Part shown: piece after piece, positions 34,061 to 45,930 of the stretch
Layout of the letters: each line of letters starts with the position of its first letter
How positions within the stretch are numbered: position 1 is the first letter of the stretch
From: Heterobilharzia americana
Lineage: Eukaryota > Platyhelminthes > Trematoda > Strigeidida > Schistosomatidae
Direction: 5' to 3'
Assembly (NCBI GenBank): GCA_944470555.2
Contig: OX104130.1
Span: 67,213,160 to 67,277,159 of the forward strand
DNA: 64,000 nucleotides
The notes under the pieces: model-generated
Seen by the model: the letters and a program-made list of their open reading frames with translations, nothing else
Told to the model about the DNA's origin: nothing
Databases searched by the model: none
Program-made: the position numbers and the translations under genes

Positions 34061-34950
34061 CAGCAGTATAAGAACTATATGTAGGAATGGAATCCACAGA
34101 AATTGACTAATTTAGTTAAAAATATTAAATATTTTCAACTTACACAGCATAAGAATCATTTAGCTTGTCCGGAACTCTACAACTATGAAGGTAGAGAGAT
34201 AGTACCAGTTAATTAGTTCTATTTAAGTGCTACTGTCTGGTTAATAATTCTAATTTATCCTCGGTTTAATACAATATACTCTATGCCTTAGCGCAGAATA
34301 AATTTATTGATAAATACCTCAAATGACTTCATTGATCAGACTGTAAGCCTTTATGATAGTGTGCCTACTCTGTCTATTTTTGCTTCCTAAATGCAGCTGA
34401 TTTATGTTTCCATTTTCATCTTCATTTCTGCTGCTGTCGTGGAGGAAGAAAAGTTTGAGTAACACTTTCCTGTGGTTGAGGATAGGAAGGGGAAGGTAAT
34501 AATTTTAAACCTACTGTCTTAAAGCTAACATAATTTACTAATACATCAAGACACTAAAAATTCGACTGATTTCACTAAAATAATGGACAACATTTGTTCA
34601 GTTCTTCCTAGTTTTTCGCTTTCTTTATGAAATGCGTCGCTTCCATCAAATATCATTTAAACCAAACATTTATCTGAATTATGCAATAAATATTGATTGT
34701 ACTGGCGTCAAAAATGTTCATTACTTTCTCTTAGACATAAATTCTGATTGATAAAAACGCATACTACATAAGGAACATCCTGAAAAGCTTGCGAATCAAT
34801 GTCGAAACAGGGAAAGGGGGAATTAGGATAGCTGAAAAATGAAAGGAACTAGTGTAACAGCTGGAGTAATGTAACTAGATTTTCACTAGATATTGCTGTA
34901 CCTGTTCTAAGTTTGATTGTTGTTTGCCTTTTAAGTATAAGAAACTGACA

Positions 34951-34953
<3 letters not shown>

Positions 34954-35034
<81 letters not shown>
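34954..35034. repeat. (AT)n microsatellite, about 80 bp
   Basis: An uninterrupted TA dinucleotide run abuts a SINE-C copy at 35035. It would read as a poly Ile-Tyr peptide in either strand, which is not a gene. Confidence 0.98.
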
Positions 35035-35037
<3 letters not shown>

Positions 35038-35265
35038 CAACTATCATCCAAGGTCTTCAGTTGGCATCAGCTTCACTTCCGACTGCTTGACTCCACAGGT
35101 CACGGCTTCCCGTTAGAACTTCGGGATATCCATCTTGAAGCATGTCACAAACGCATACTGCTGAAGAATTTCATGCTAGGATGAAACAGATGTCTACTGG
35201 TCCGAGGTTTTACATGGTTATTCAAATGCTGTCAGTCCGTAATGAATGCTACGTTAAAAATGAAT
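35035..35265 (+). mobile_element. SINE-C copy with hammerhead
   Basis: A body segment (CAACTATCATCCAAGGTCTTC, TCACGGCTTCCCGTTAGAAC) precedes a plus-strand ribozyme at 35155-35200. The body orientation matches the foldback copies. Confidence 0.58.
35155..35200 (+). ncRNA. Hammerhead motif, core intact (SINE-C)
   Basis: CTGAAGA (35161-35167), GAAA (35183-35186) and triplet GTC (35192-35194) are present. Stem II is ATTT/GGAT: A-U, U-A and two G-U pairs, so both sides of the first pair changed together relative to GTCC/GGAC. Stem I is weak. Confidence 0.5.
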
Positions 35266-36356
35266 CTCCAATAACCCCAACATAGATTGCTGTATAATGC
35301 TTATTAGTGGAATGCTTCCAAATGGATACCCCGAAGTAAAACTCAATGAAAGTGACGCCTACAAGTGATTCTGAAAATAATATCGATTAAAATCCAATCT
35401 GAGAGGAATAGAAAACTATCAGGAGTGAAGAGGTATATCGGCTGATAACTGATGAATACTTTGTGTATATGGCGTAGTCCTTCAGACCACTAAATATGTG
35501 CTAAGTAATTTAGTGATCAATTCACCGAAGTAAGAACTCAGTGACATGGGCTCAAATCTCTCTCTGTTGGACATGCCGAATTCCTCATTTTTATAGATGT
35601 ACTTTACTGGCAAGTTCTGACAAATACAATATCTTGGCTCAGGATATACTTTCCAATGAGTCTTTATACCTAACGTTTCGAAATATATTTAAAATGACCC
35701 TGAGGTTTTATTTTAATTTAACTATTCAATGAGAACTACTTTCATCATGAACAGAGATTTCTTAACATGAAATAACCAATTATAAAAACGCGTTATAAAA
35801 GTTTTCATCAGTTATCAAATTCTTTATTATACAGTGGTATATCTCTATATTCCGCGCCATCTTCCATTTGTCCACTTCAGTTGAACACCAGTGATATGTG
35901 GGAACAACTTTTCAAACAGTATTGTGTAACTGTATTTCTTTAATTTGTTGTCTTCAGAATGAAGCCTATTTTACACAGCAACCTTCAAGATGTTATCTTT
36001 CGGTTGGTATGCGTAAACAAATCTACTTCAAGACCATTTGTCTTAGTCCAGAAGTCAAGAATCAGTTCTTCATTAGATTATGATAATTTTGCTTTTGAAA
36101 GTACACTTACGAATTCGGGATCTTATAAAATCATCATATTCCAAGGTGTTATCAAATAGTTGCCACGTCTTTAGTTGTATAAGGTTATACACATATCGTG
36201 TTATATTCTGTTATTTACTGGCGAATATAGATTATGCGTATCCCATACAACTATTACAAGGTTTCATCATATGTTCTATATATGAGTCGGGTTAGTAAAA
36301 CAGTACCAAATTACACTGAAATTTATGACTGCTAAAATACTTTAACAATAACTTAC

Positions 36357-36703
36357 ACTGGGAATATTTTCTGTTGTACATATACCTTCTTGTAGTAGAC
36401 GATCTCGAATTTCCCAAGCAAAAATTGATGGACATTCTCTTTTGTAATGTGCTATTTTTAGAACTACTAAATTTGTAGCCACTCTTGGTTTACTACCACC
36501 AATTGCTTTAGGTCTAATTGAACCAGTTTCATAATAACGACATAATATTTTTGATACACATCCATTAGATACTTGTAGGATTCGAGATATATCACATGGG
36601 CGTGCACCTGAATGTGCTAATTCAATAATACGTTGACGTGTTGTATCTGGTAATGGGCGACCATTGACAAACATTCCACCTAGTTGATTGACTCCTGAAT
36701 GAC
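36357..36703 (-). CDS. pax6: Pax6 paired-domain exon (first exon seen)
   Basis: This exon encodes residues 1-116 of the visible protein, nearly the whole paired DNA-binding domain of a nuclear transcription factor of the eye and nervous-system Pax6 class. Numbering from the split Gly codon as paired residue 1, the Pax6-specific recognition residues Ile42, Gln44 and Asn47 are present (ILQVSNG), unlike the Gln/Arg/His set of Pax2/5/8. Other hallmarks are [24 protein letters not shown] and [18 protein letters not shown]. The acceptor is TACTTTTAG before 36703 and the donor is GTAAGT from 36356. The exon begins with two bases completing a Gly codon (phase 1), the same place as the first coding intron of vertebrate Pax6. 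It ends in phase 0 after ATT-CCC-AGT (IPS). Residue 55 is Cys where Gly is usual. The initiator exon is not identified. Confidence 0.96.
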
Positions 36704-37184
36704 CTAAAAGTACAAACAATAATGGCGAAAAAAAATCAGTTTAATGTGTAAAGCATAGTTTTGCTTTTTGTGTCATATTCAAGAAGGAGTACAATTCCCT
36801 ACGTCAGTAGGTTTCTGTGATTCCTATCAAACTGTCTGGATATGAACTACATCAATATGCGCTACTTGTTAGACGTAGGTAAGTGTAAAACCTCAGTCTC
36901 ATAAATGCACATGATGTAGTATAAACAGGTGTGTTTAAACTAGCATGCCTTATTTCATTCTCAACATCTAGGCTCCATTGGTCAGTTTAATCATTTATTC
37001 CAAAGAAGAATTCAGAGCAGTTACAGAAATTCACCTGTATAAGATGTGTAATAATGTATTCCTAACTTTCCTTGATTGATTCTAAAAAATTACATGTATG
37101 AAAAGCTGAATTGCTGTAGTGTCATAATCAGTTGATAAAATCTGAATAAATTAAGTCTTAAAAGTAATATATAATTCATTTCAG

Positions 37185-37395
37185 AGTGGTATTCATCTGG
37201 GTCTGGCATCAGTCGCAGAAACACTGAAAATTGGGGAGCGCTGGACAAATGTTTCATCCAAAACCTAAAGCTCCTAAGTTTGATCCTCAGCGAGGTCATG
37301 AGTGCATACTGTTGTGGTGTCCCATCCACAGTATGACGAAACAGCTGCCTAGTTCTCCAGCTGATGCCATTCTAGGATGATGAATACCTCAAAAC
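37185..37395. mobile_element. SINE-C fragment, short inverted form
   Basis: The left end (GGAGCGCTGGACAAATG, TTTCATCC) is the inverted ribozyme 3' half. The right part has TTTGATCCTCAGCGAGG and a degenerate ribozyme ending GACGAAACAGCTG. Confidence 0.5.
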
Positions 37396-38344
37396 AAATA
37401 AATCTTCAAGAACCTGAAACTTAACATATTTTTCGTTAGATTATTATGTTTCCTTTCAATTCACTAACTCGAAACGAGAATGCAAATAAAAAAAGGAAGT
37501 TATTGTGTTTAATAAGTTGGTTTCATAAAAGCGATTTTAATTAACCATCTGGTAATTGAACTGCACATGAAAGTTGTCAATACCAGATTGGTTTATGTAT
37601 ACTGACTGAGAGAAATCCTGGAATGTAAACAGAAAATCTTGATTGTAGAAGTATCCTGTTCATTTGTCAGTGAACTTTAGGTTCAGAAATCAACTGATTG
37701 GAATTAGATGATACTCTCTTGGTCACACCAAGCATATTTTTAGTAGTAAAAAGTATTACTCTGCTACGAAAATAAGCATGAATGTCATTAATTCACGTTT
37801 TCGTGATCCCGAAATTTTTCCGGTTGAACTCATTATCGTAATGGAAAATTAGTGTTTTCCTCAGATACACATATAGACGTAGAGAGCGTAAACATCACGA
37901 ATTTTTTATAGTGTTAATAGTTTGCTGTTTAAAAGTTAACAGTGATGAAACTGCTTGGCTTTACTTTCATCACTGTAGATAAACATCATCAACCCTGACA
38001 TGACAAAACTTTGGGGGTTGGTAAGAATATCACTTTCTAATAAACCGTATTCAGAGAGTCATAGTCACATATACACTAACTGCTTATAGATATTTTATCT
38101 TGATAGGTTGTGTTACTACTCAGCATTATTTTGTCCTAGAACCATTCAATGTATTCTATATCTTTACTGGAAGATAATTTCGCGTAGTTAACATTCCTTG
38201 ATGAAATAATACCCTGTTATTATCAAAGATGTCGATAAAATTTAAAAAGTCATTAGTTTTGCATATCATCTATTTCAACAAATAAAGTCTACAAAGACGC
38301 CAAAAAAAAGTATAAAACGATAATAATTTAAACTACCAAGTATG

Positions 38345-38510
38345 TAATAAGTAGGAGGAGTGTTTTTTGCTATTCTGAACTTATCAGCTGGATGTATCAT
38401 CACTCCAGTGAGTGATGTTGTGCCCATTGAGACTAGTACCGGCTACTCATTGCTTAAAACACTAAAGCGTTATCTCCTAGGCCACTGGGGTGGACAGAAG
38501 GGAGTATGCA
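38345..38510 (-). mobile_element. Sm-alpha-like SINE fragment
   Basis: The minus strand keeps ATCCAGCTGATAAG at the start of the ribozyme, but the GAAA half is gone. The upstream tRNA-like part (ACTCCAGTGAGTGATGTTGT read on plus) is recognisable. Confidence 0.55.
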
Positions 38511-39844
38511 TCATGGATTTCACCCTTATTTACCAAAGATGAGTATGACATCATGATTATCTGGTGTCATAGAGGAGTTCTAATAGGAGAAATGTGACCT
38601 ATTATAACAACGAGAAATTAAAAGTATCAAACAAGTGGCTCACCTCTTTCAGTTTTTGCCGACAATTATCTTCAATACTGTCTATTGATGAACTATCCAT
38701 ACTTAGTGTACTTAGTCCTAAAACGAAAGAAAAGGATCATCAAATCATCCCGAATAACATTAACAATACTAATTTGGCACATTTATTAGTATAGATATAT
38801 GTTTCAAAAAGTTATAATCACTAAGGTATTAATGGCAATGATGTATGTAGGCAATATTTCTGCCTCATAAATCATTTCGTATAGCTCTTTGACATTATTA
38901 AGAGAAAGAAAGTAATGGTAGATTTGTATTACAACCCATCATTATAGTAAGATCATCGGTTATTATAATGATTCATAATGAAGCATCTAAAGAAGACAAG
39001 CGACTTAAAATTCATCTACTTGAATTTCAGTTTGACAGTCATTTACTGATCATATTTTTTTTATTCATGAAATTGTAGTAGATTACAATAAGATCACGAC
39101 AAGTTTGAAAAATACCTGTAGAGAGAGTTATAGTTGTGATTTTCTACTAATTTATGTCATCGCCTAATGGATGGTGGCGATTACCACCGAAAGCTTCAAA
39201 AGTGAATTTCTCATGAAAATATAAATAGACGTTTTGTTTTGCAACAGTAACATTGGCTTTACTGACTTCATTGATAAGCATCCGACTTACTTATTTTCAG
39301 AATATGAATTCAATGTTGTTCTGATCGACCTTTTTGACGTGCACACTGCTAACAGCTTTATCAAAATAATTTCCGAAATATTAAGGTGTCACTTTAATGA
39401 AGCCATTAATTGTCAGAGACAAATAAAAACAACTTTATTTACTGTTTCATTTATAGGGAAATATCAATTTCGAAAATTAGGAGTTTCAAAAATGTTTTTC
39501 AGTCTAAATAGCTAGAAAATTCTATTCCTTTTTGTTAGTTAGTAAGTATTGCAAATAGGGAATACCATTAAATGGTCTCAATTCAGGCGAAGAAAATGCA
39601 TTCTCTTTTACTTGATTTCCGAATTAATTTGTTACTTGGTAAAATCTATTGTGGAGACGATGCATAGGTTATAAGCTTGTCGAGAACTAGAAAGATAAGT
39701 TAAGGTCTTTTATTTCACATCGGTTTTTATGGCAGTCGACGTGTTTAAACTGATTTATGTTGAGAAAAAAGTAACCCAAGACAAATGTACTTCAAGCAAT
39801 AGTCTGAAGCTATGAACAGTTAAATAATCTTCTCATTTTGACTA

Positions 39845-40120
39845 TCTGGGCGAGATAGCCGTGGTTTGGTAGACTAGTAATGAGAAGTTCTGACTGTGCA
39901 GCCAGTATGAGTACGACCAAGCGATAGTAACGCATCACTAATTCACATGGTAGTCGAGCAATATCCTTGGTAAGTGAAATGAAATTTGGTCGACAGTTGG
40001 ATCTCGCAACTCAGTTGGCAGAGCATCTGGTTGGAAACTCGGTTGTTGTTGGTTCGATTCCCACAGTAGTTCGAACTTTCATTTAACCTTCAATCACCAC
40101 CCACTATCAAAAGCTGATAT
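39845..40120 (+). mobile_element. SINE-D copy
   Basis: TAACGCATCACTAATTCACA, then a tRNA-like head at 39999-40070 (GGATCTCGCAACTCAGTTGG, GGTTCGATTCCCAC). Motifs match 47700-47863. Confidence 0.65.
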
Positions 40121-40849
40121 GTTTAACATGTAGGAATATGAACTGGAAACAACTCAGTTATGTTCTTTCGATAAGACATATTCAATTATTCTACATTTGT
40201 CGAAGAACATCCTAAATAATCCTAATGTATTCAATCGTTTTCTAAGCTGAAAGCTACAATTAAAGACATGTATTTGTGGAATATCTCCACATATTACATT
40301 AATATCCATACAGAGAATACAGTGTTAACGCTTTTGTGTTGTGCATGTATTCATAACTATTGAACGTAGAGAACTTTCCAATATGCTACATTATTGCCAG
40401 ACGGAAAATTCTTTAAACAAGTTCCACCTTAGCTTTAGCCATCAAATTTAAAAATTTAGTGAAAGATTAACTTGAGAGAAATTTCTTAATAGCAGTAATT
40501 TGTCTGAAGTGTAAGATATAGTGACAAGGAATTTCATTGTCTACAACCAGATTCTACCGTTCTCTTCTTGTTCCCTTAATGATAATAATGGTATGCTTAA
40601 ACATTAGGCTTCTTAAAGTTTTCTATTGAAAAGATTTCATAAAGTTCTTTTCGTTCTGTTTGTTTTAATCATTTGAATGTCTTCTAAGTGTATTATGTAC
40701 TCTTGCACATTTTAGAATGTTTTCAAATCATCGTTTCTCAAGGTAAAAATGAAACAAAGAAAAAACATTAAACCAGATGGAAATGGGCACATAAATGCTC
40801 AAAAATACAGTACAGTAATATTTCTAGAATACCTGTATCGAATTTCAGA

Positions 40850-41101
40850 TTTTTGTACTGACTGACTACCATCACCATAATTACACTCTATTTTGTATTC
40901 ATTCCCAAGTCCAGACCGGATGTAACACTCGCTACCCGTTTCATATCAGTGTCTTTCATACTGTTATTATTAAAACTGTTCAGATGCAATAATTATTTCT
41001 TTGAAAAATATTGTACAGGGAGCGAATGTGCTGAGATATTACGTGCTGAGAATTCCACATTGTAACACATATTATTTGGAATAAAGCGATTATTATTATT
41101 A
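40850..41101 (+). repeat. Possible 3' end of another non-LTR element
   Basis: The stretch ends TTTGGAATAAAGCGATTATTATTATTA, a poly(A)-signal-like AATAAA followed by an ATT repeat, as many non-LTR elements end. No coding remnant is seen, so this is only a suggestion. Confidence 0.22.
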
Positions 41102-41499
41102 AAGGTGAAGACATTTAGCGCATGAAGAAGCATGAGAAGTATCCTTTGGCGAGATTATTTATTTGACACATTTTCATACCATTTACTTCAGAGGCTAAGG
41201 AGACCACCTTTTCTGTAACTACATTATATCATGCCAGGGTTTACATAGTTTGGTTACGAATTTTGATTATCTTTGAGATGGTGGAGAAAATTTGTAGCTT
41301 AGGAAGATCATTTTGATGAGATTGTGTTCTGTGAGCTGAAGGATTTAATAACGGAGCATTGTCATTCTAGACAACATCAGAAAGATTAACTATTTAGACT
41401 ATCATGAAGGAATAAATTATATAACCTAATGAAGTATTCACTGGTTTATCACTTGTTTTGCTCAGATTGCAAGAAAAGTGTAGTAATATTATGGTATTT

Positions 41500-41660
41500 C
41501 AAGTCTATCATACGTGGTCCTATCTGTGTTCTTGCTTACATTAGTGGGAACAATATCGCTTGTTGAGAGGCAGGTGTGTGCGGCTGACGAGTCCAAAATA
41601 AGACAAAACGCGCGTCCTGGATTCCACTGCTAGCTACTGTCCACCATTACTATACATCTG
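41500..41660 (+). mobile_element. Sm-alpha-like SINE fragment
   Basis: The ribozyme has CTGACGA (41584-41590) and the family's GCGCGTCCTGGATTCC, but GACGAAAC has become GACAAAAC, losing G12. The tail is short. Confidence 0.68.
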
Positions 41661-42049
41661 TGTTAAGATTTTTCCCCTGTTAGCATATATGAGTATCGTA
41701 TAATCTAAATGTTTAAAATGATAGAACAAGGGTTACATGATTTTCTTGTAGAATATCTTTTTCGACAATCTCATTCATTTATAAGCATAAACGAGTAACC
41801 TACATGGTATCAATCGAGAAGCCAAGATTCTTTGGTGAATCTTTACCGTTTCGTTTGAACCTGTACTTCTGACGATGGTTAACTTCACCTTTAGAGTAGT
41901 AATTTAAAACGTAAATTAGTCCTGGTTTCTCATAAGTCACATTACCAGTAATAGTTTTTCACAAGGAAGACCGTCTCCATCAAGTATTTATATCATTTTT
42001 ATTCCCAGAGTTTTCATAAATAGTTTTCGTACGTCAAAGCTGGTAACAG

Positions 42050-42165
42050 ATAGTATCAAGGCAATTAAAGCTGAAACGAAAACCAAGGTCATGCCTGGAT
42101 TCGAGCCAAAGGGCTATAAGTGATTAACTTACCAAATTTCATGTGGTACATTACAATTTTTAAGC
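42050..42165 (-). mobile_element. SINE-D-like fragment
   Basis: GCTGAAACGAAAACCAAGG and CTGGATTCGAGCCAAAGGGC resemble the inverted SINE-D head. The match is weak. Confidence 0.35.
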
Positions 42166-43529
42166 TAGAAGAATTCGATTCATAGCATTTATTCAGTTAT
42201 GTTCAACTGTAGGAGAAAACTACAGATTTATTTTCCTCCTGTAATAAAATTATCCTTACCTTTACTGGATTTCGCACTTCGTGTCAAAATTTAATGTGAA
42301 AGTAACACGTTTTACATTACTTCTACCATGTTTGCATTCTTAGGCGACTGAAATGCCTGTATGATTACATTATCTGCTTGTAAAACATGTAGATATTTAG
42401 AAGCCTTAGTTTGACATTGGTAAATTCAGTCAGGAGGCAAAAGTAATATCTTCACTGTTCTTGTAGACAAAAAATATTCTTCGTGAAAGATCAGTCTAGT
42501 GAAGGATGAACGTTCATACAATTACTTCAAGTTTCTTAATGATAATTAAAGCTTTACCCATCTTTCAAACTTTCCGATTTCATGCAGATTAGCGAATGAT
42601 CAAGCTGTCGTATTTGATTGAAAACTCTCTCATTCACAATCCCATGGTCAAATTACTGTATAAACTGATAACTCATGAGTTAAATTAGTTAAGATCCCAT
42701 TATTAGGATATATATGTGTATAATCCAGTCTCAAAAAGGAGTTTAGAAGTAATCCCAATAGCTGAATGGTGAAGCCTGTAACTTTAACATTCAGCGAACG
42801 AAGTTCTGTAAGGCAAACAAAATACATTCGTGATAACTACCAAAAAGAAAGTAAAACCACCCATGTGGCATCTTGGTGACTTATTCAGAGAATTCAACAC
42901 TACTTAACACCCACTGATTCAGTCATTCTTGAAATATTCATCTACATCAGGAGTGATCAGTGATTTTGTGGATATTATAAGAGAATGGTTTACCCCAGGA
43001 GTTAAGGGTTATGTGTCAGAAGAATTAGTTGTAAGAGGTAAGAAGTTGTGACGTATGAGTAGATAATCAGCCTTTTCTTAAATGCTCACTATCTGAGTGA
43101 ATTGTTCATTGTCACCATTTTTTCTTTGAACACTGAACGAATTCTTCAATAAATAAAACGGGAAATTTCATAAATCATTGTTGGTCTACTAAGTCGAAAA
43201 ATCTCCTGCCCTACACTCAACATTGTTATATAGTCGAAAGCAAAATAGACAGAGTATCTTCCCTACTGAATATTAGTAATCAGCATTATTATTGATCTCA
43301 GCTGTTGCTTCAAAGGACTTATCTTTTGTAAAATACAAGCAGTTTTAATGGTACCCTTTCCCATTATGGTTGATATTAGATTAATGAATAATTTTACAAC
43401 TCTATAAATTCTTTATTATTCAGTTAACAAATCTATGTGCTAATCAATTATATTTTTCCACCTGTCGAAATGAAAGAATGAGCTATGAATACGCTGGATA
43501 ACAGTGGAAATCAAATGATAACGTCATAT

Positions 43530-43705
43530 TGTAGCTTACTTGATGGTTAGCAGTTAAATCCATGATGGATGTTTCTTTCCATTCGGAACTCTTTAACTGG
43601 ATATACCTGCATTCCAGTGAGTGATGACTCCTCCACTGAGACTCAAACTTAGCACCAACTACTTTAAAGCCTACAACTTTTTCCACTGGGCTACCAAGTT
43701 ACGAT
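43530..43705 (-). mobile_element. Sm-alpha-like SINE, decayed
   Basis: The minus-strand head (AAGTTTGAGTCTCAGTGGAG) and ATATCCAGTTAAAGAG with GAAAGAAACATCC mark the ribozyme region. The core is broken. Confidence 0.6.
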
Positions 43706-44715
43706 AATAATACTCGGCAAAGTCTAAATGTTCCTTGCTCAACTAAAAGTTAAGCTTGAAAGTAAATGCACTTAACATTTTCTGGTTAATTATTTGACTT
43801 CTAAAAAAGTTTACCAACTAATCGAGAAAATTCCGCTGAATATACAGTGAAATATAACAATAATAATAATAATTTCATACCTGATTTGATTTTCATAACG
43901 CTGAGTGATATTATCCTTGTCAGTCTGAAAAATGTAGTTCAAGCTTATTTCCATTCAATACATGTATATGTTAGGGTTATCTCAATCCAGTGTTGATGTG
44001 TGCAAGCAAATAAATGAAAACCAAAACGATTAACTTGTATCTTGTTGAGTGTGTATATAGACTGTTTGACTGATTCGAAGACTTTTATATATTCTCGACG
44101 ATTTCTATTTTTATATTATTATGTAGTGATTGTTTATAGTTAAATATCACTTTGAGATTAAGGGAAATAGTTAGATATTCCAGTTAGGGTGTATTTTAGA
44201 CTTTTGGACAAAGACGCAAAGGTTCGATTATACTGACGGAATGGGATAAAATGGGATGGGTTGGGATCAATATTATCGAAAATGAAAGCTAGTTTCAGTT
44301 CGGAGGAATCTCTTTCTTCTGAATGATAAACAAATTATGCATTGATCGTGTACTGATACCTTTGACATAACCTTTATTCGTTTATAGAAAGACTCTCTTC
44401 CATTATTTTGGCTGATTTTACTAACATCAGAGGATGTCTTGATCCTGTTCATTCATCAATACATTTGCTGATCATACTGATAATTAAGGCAACAACAAAC
44501 AAACGGAAACTGAACACCTTCCCATCAACCAATCAGAAATGAATAAAAATTTACTACGAATTCATTCAATTTATCTCTTCCCCTATTGAAATACAATAAT
44601 CTATCCCAACAGAAAACTTCACTCCTTCCATTTCTTTTCTCCTATCGTCCATTTTTCCAGTAACAGAAAGCCAGAGAAACAGGACTGAGGTTAAGCGCAT
44701 TTTCCTTCTCTACTC

Positions 44716-44733
44716 TTGTGTGTGTGTGTGTGT
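44716..44733 (+). repeat. (TG)n microsatellite
   Basis: A short TG dinucleotide run. Confidence 0.9.
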
Positions 44734-45019
44734 ATTCACGATGTTTTTCAAACAGAGAGACATATTTTCCCCGTGTTTTTAGAAGAATAAATCTCATAGA
44801 CATTTGTGTCTGTGCAACCAGGCCTTTGTGTGAATACATTCATCTGCGTAAATATCTGGATAGTTGGCGATATTGTGGATCCGATTGGTTGATGGGTGCG
44901 TAGGTACAATTTAGCAGAACAAACATGTATAGTGTAGCTGATGAGAAGTTAAATCAAGTAAAACTGTGGAGATAATTATTCAGACCATTTTAACACTAAT
45001 AAATGTATGTTGTTGCTTG

Positions 45020-45190
45020 TATTATACCGTAGTTGAGTGAACCGAATTGATCGGTCTCTCTTGGCATATGTTCTGACGTGAGGATTCCTCCATATAACTG
45101 GGAGGCGGGTACATCTAGATGATGAGTCACAAGCAGGAAAAAAAGCATGTACTGGATTCCACTACTGGTCATTATCCACCATTACGAATA
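45020..45190. mobile_element. Sm-alpha-like chimera
   Basis: The left part (CCGAATTGATCGGTCTCTC, TTGGCATATG) is an inverted tail. The right part is a plus-strand ribozyme remnant (CTAGATGATGAGTCAC ... GGATTCCACTACTGG). A tail and ribozyme in opposite orientations have been joined with the middle lost. Confidence 0.55.
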
Positions 45191-45794
45191 ATGAATGTAT
45201 GTTTGTGTGAAGGAAGTGTAGATAGAGAGAAAGAGGTTTTGTAGGTAGGTGGTTGGCCAGTTGTTCTTTACTACTTCCTCTTGTCCACTTGTCCAACACT
45301 CATCTTGATAGTTAAAGCAATTTTACCTTACTACTGGGGAGTTGAAGAAGAGGCTAACTGTTCACAGTGTTTAGTTTGTTTCTTCGTTATCCTCTTCTTC
45401 TATCATACAGATTTGTTTTTGTTTCTAAATATTCGAATATCTACACTTAAACTTGTCCATATGAGATCTGTTTAAGTTAATATAATAAACGTACAGATAA
45501 AAAAAATGAATACTACAAAGTTATTTCATGCGTAAGTAATGAGAGGAAAACATGCAAGATTTCCTTGTCTATCGTGCATTCCCCATGACCCTCTAAAACG
45601 ATTTGCTGAGTGGATTAATTGACTGACTGGTACTTAATTAGTTTGGTCAGTGATCATATTCAAACCAGAATTCGGCATGTTATCGACTTACTGGTTTGTC
45701 TATAAATCTGTTAGACTCAAAGCTAACAAGGTTACTTCAGTTGTTGGAGTTTTTCCCCCAACTTATTCACACGAAGGAATGAGTTCATCAATAT

Positions 45795-45930
45795 ACTACT
45801 ATTGAACAACTTAAGTATTTAGAAATCATTCAAGCTGATATGAAGACTTCGCCAGCCAGACTAGAATGATCTTGAAACCGGATAGCTGTTCCGATCGTTA
45901 AAGGTCAGGCTTATCAAATGGCATATCCAG
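45795..45930 (+). mobile_element. MITE-like fragment, one end only
   Basis: ACTACTATTGAACAACTTAA and TTTAGAAATCATTCAAGC match the terminal inverted repeat of the element at 51927-52273, followed by a similar CGCCAGCCAGACTAGA segment. The other end is not seen. Confidence 0.55.

Larger units (their letters stand above)
22497..36356 (-). other. Pax6 intron of 13.9 kb
   Basis: The intron separates the paired-domain exon from the exon that completes that domain. It holds the SINE copies listed separately and long AT-rich stretches (22960-24120, 24780-25650, 25970-27060, 28110-30780, 31380-32850, 34070-34950, 35270-36350) in which I found no supportable exon, RNA or further repeat. A TTA/TTG triplet microsatellite lies at about 31990-32037. 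Confidence 0.75.

Noticed and set aside
34849..35184. Open frames on both strands coding poly Ile-Tyr
   Set aside because: They are read through the (AT)n microsatellite and are not genes.
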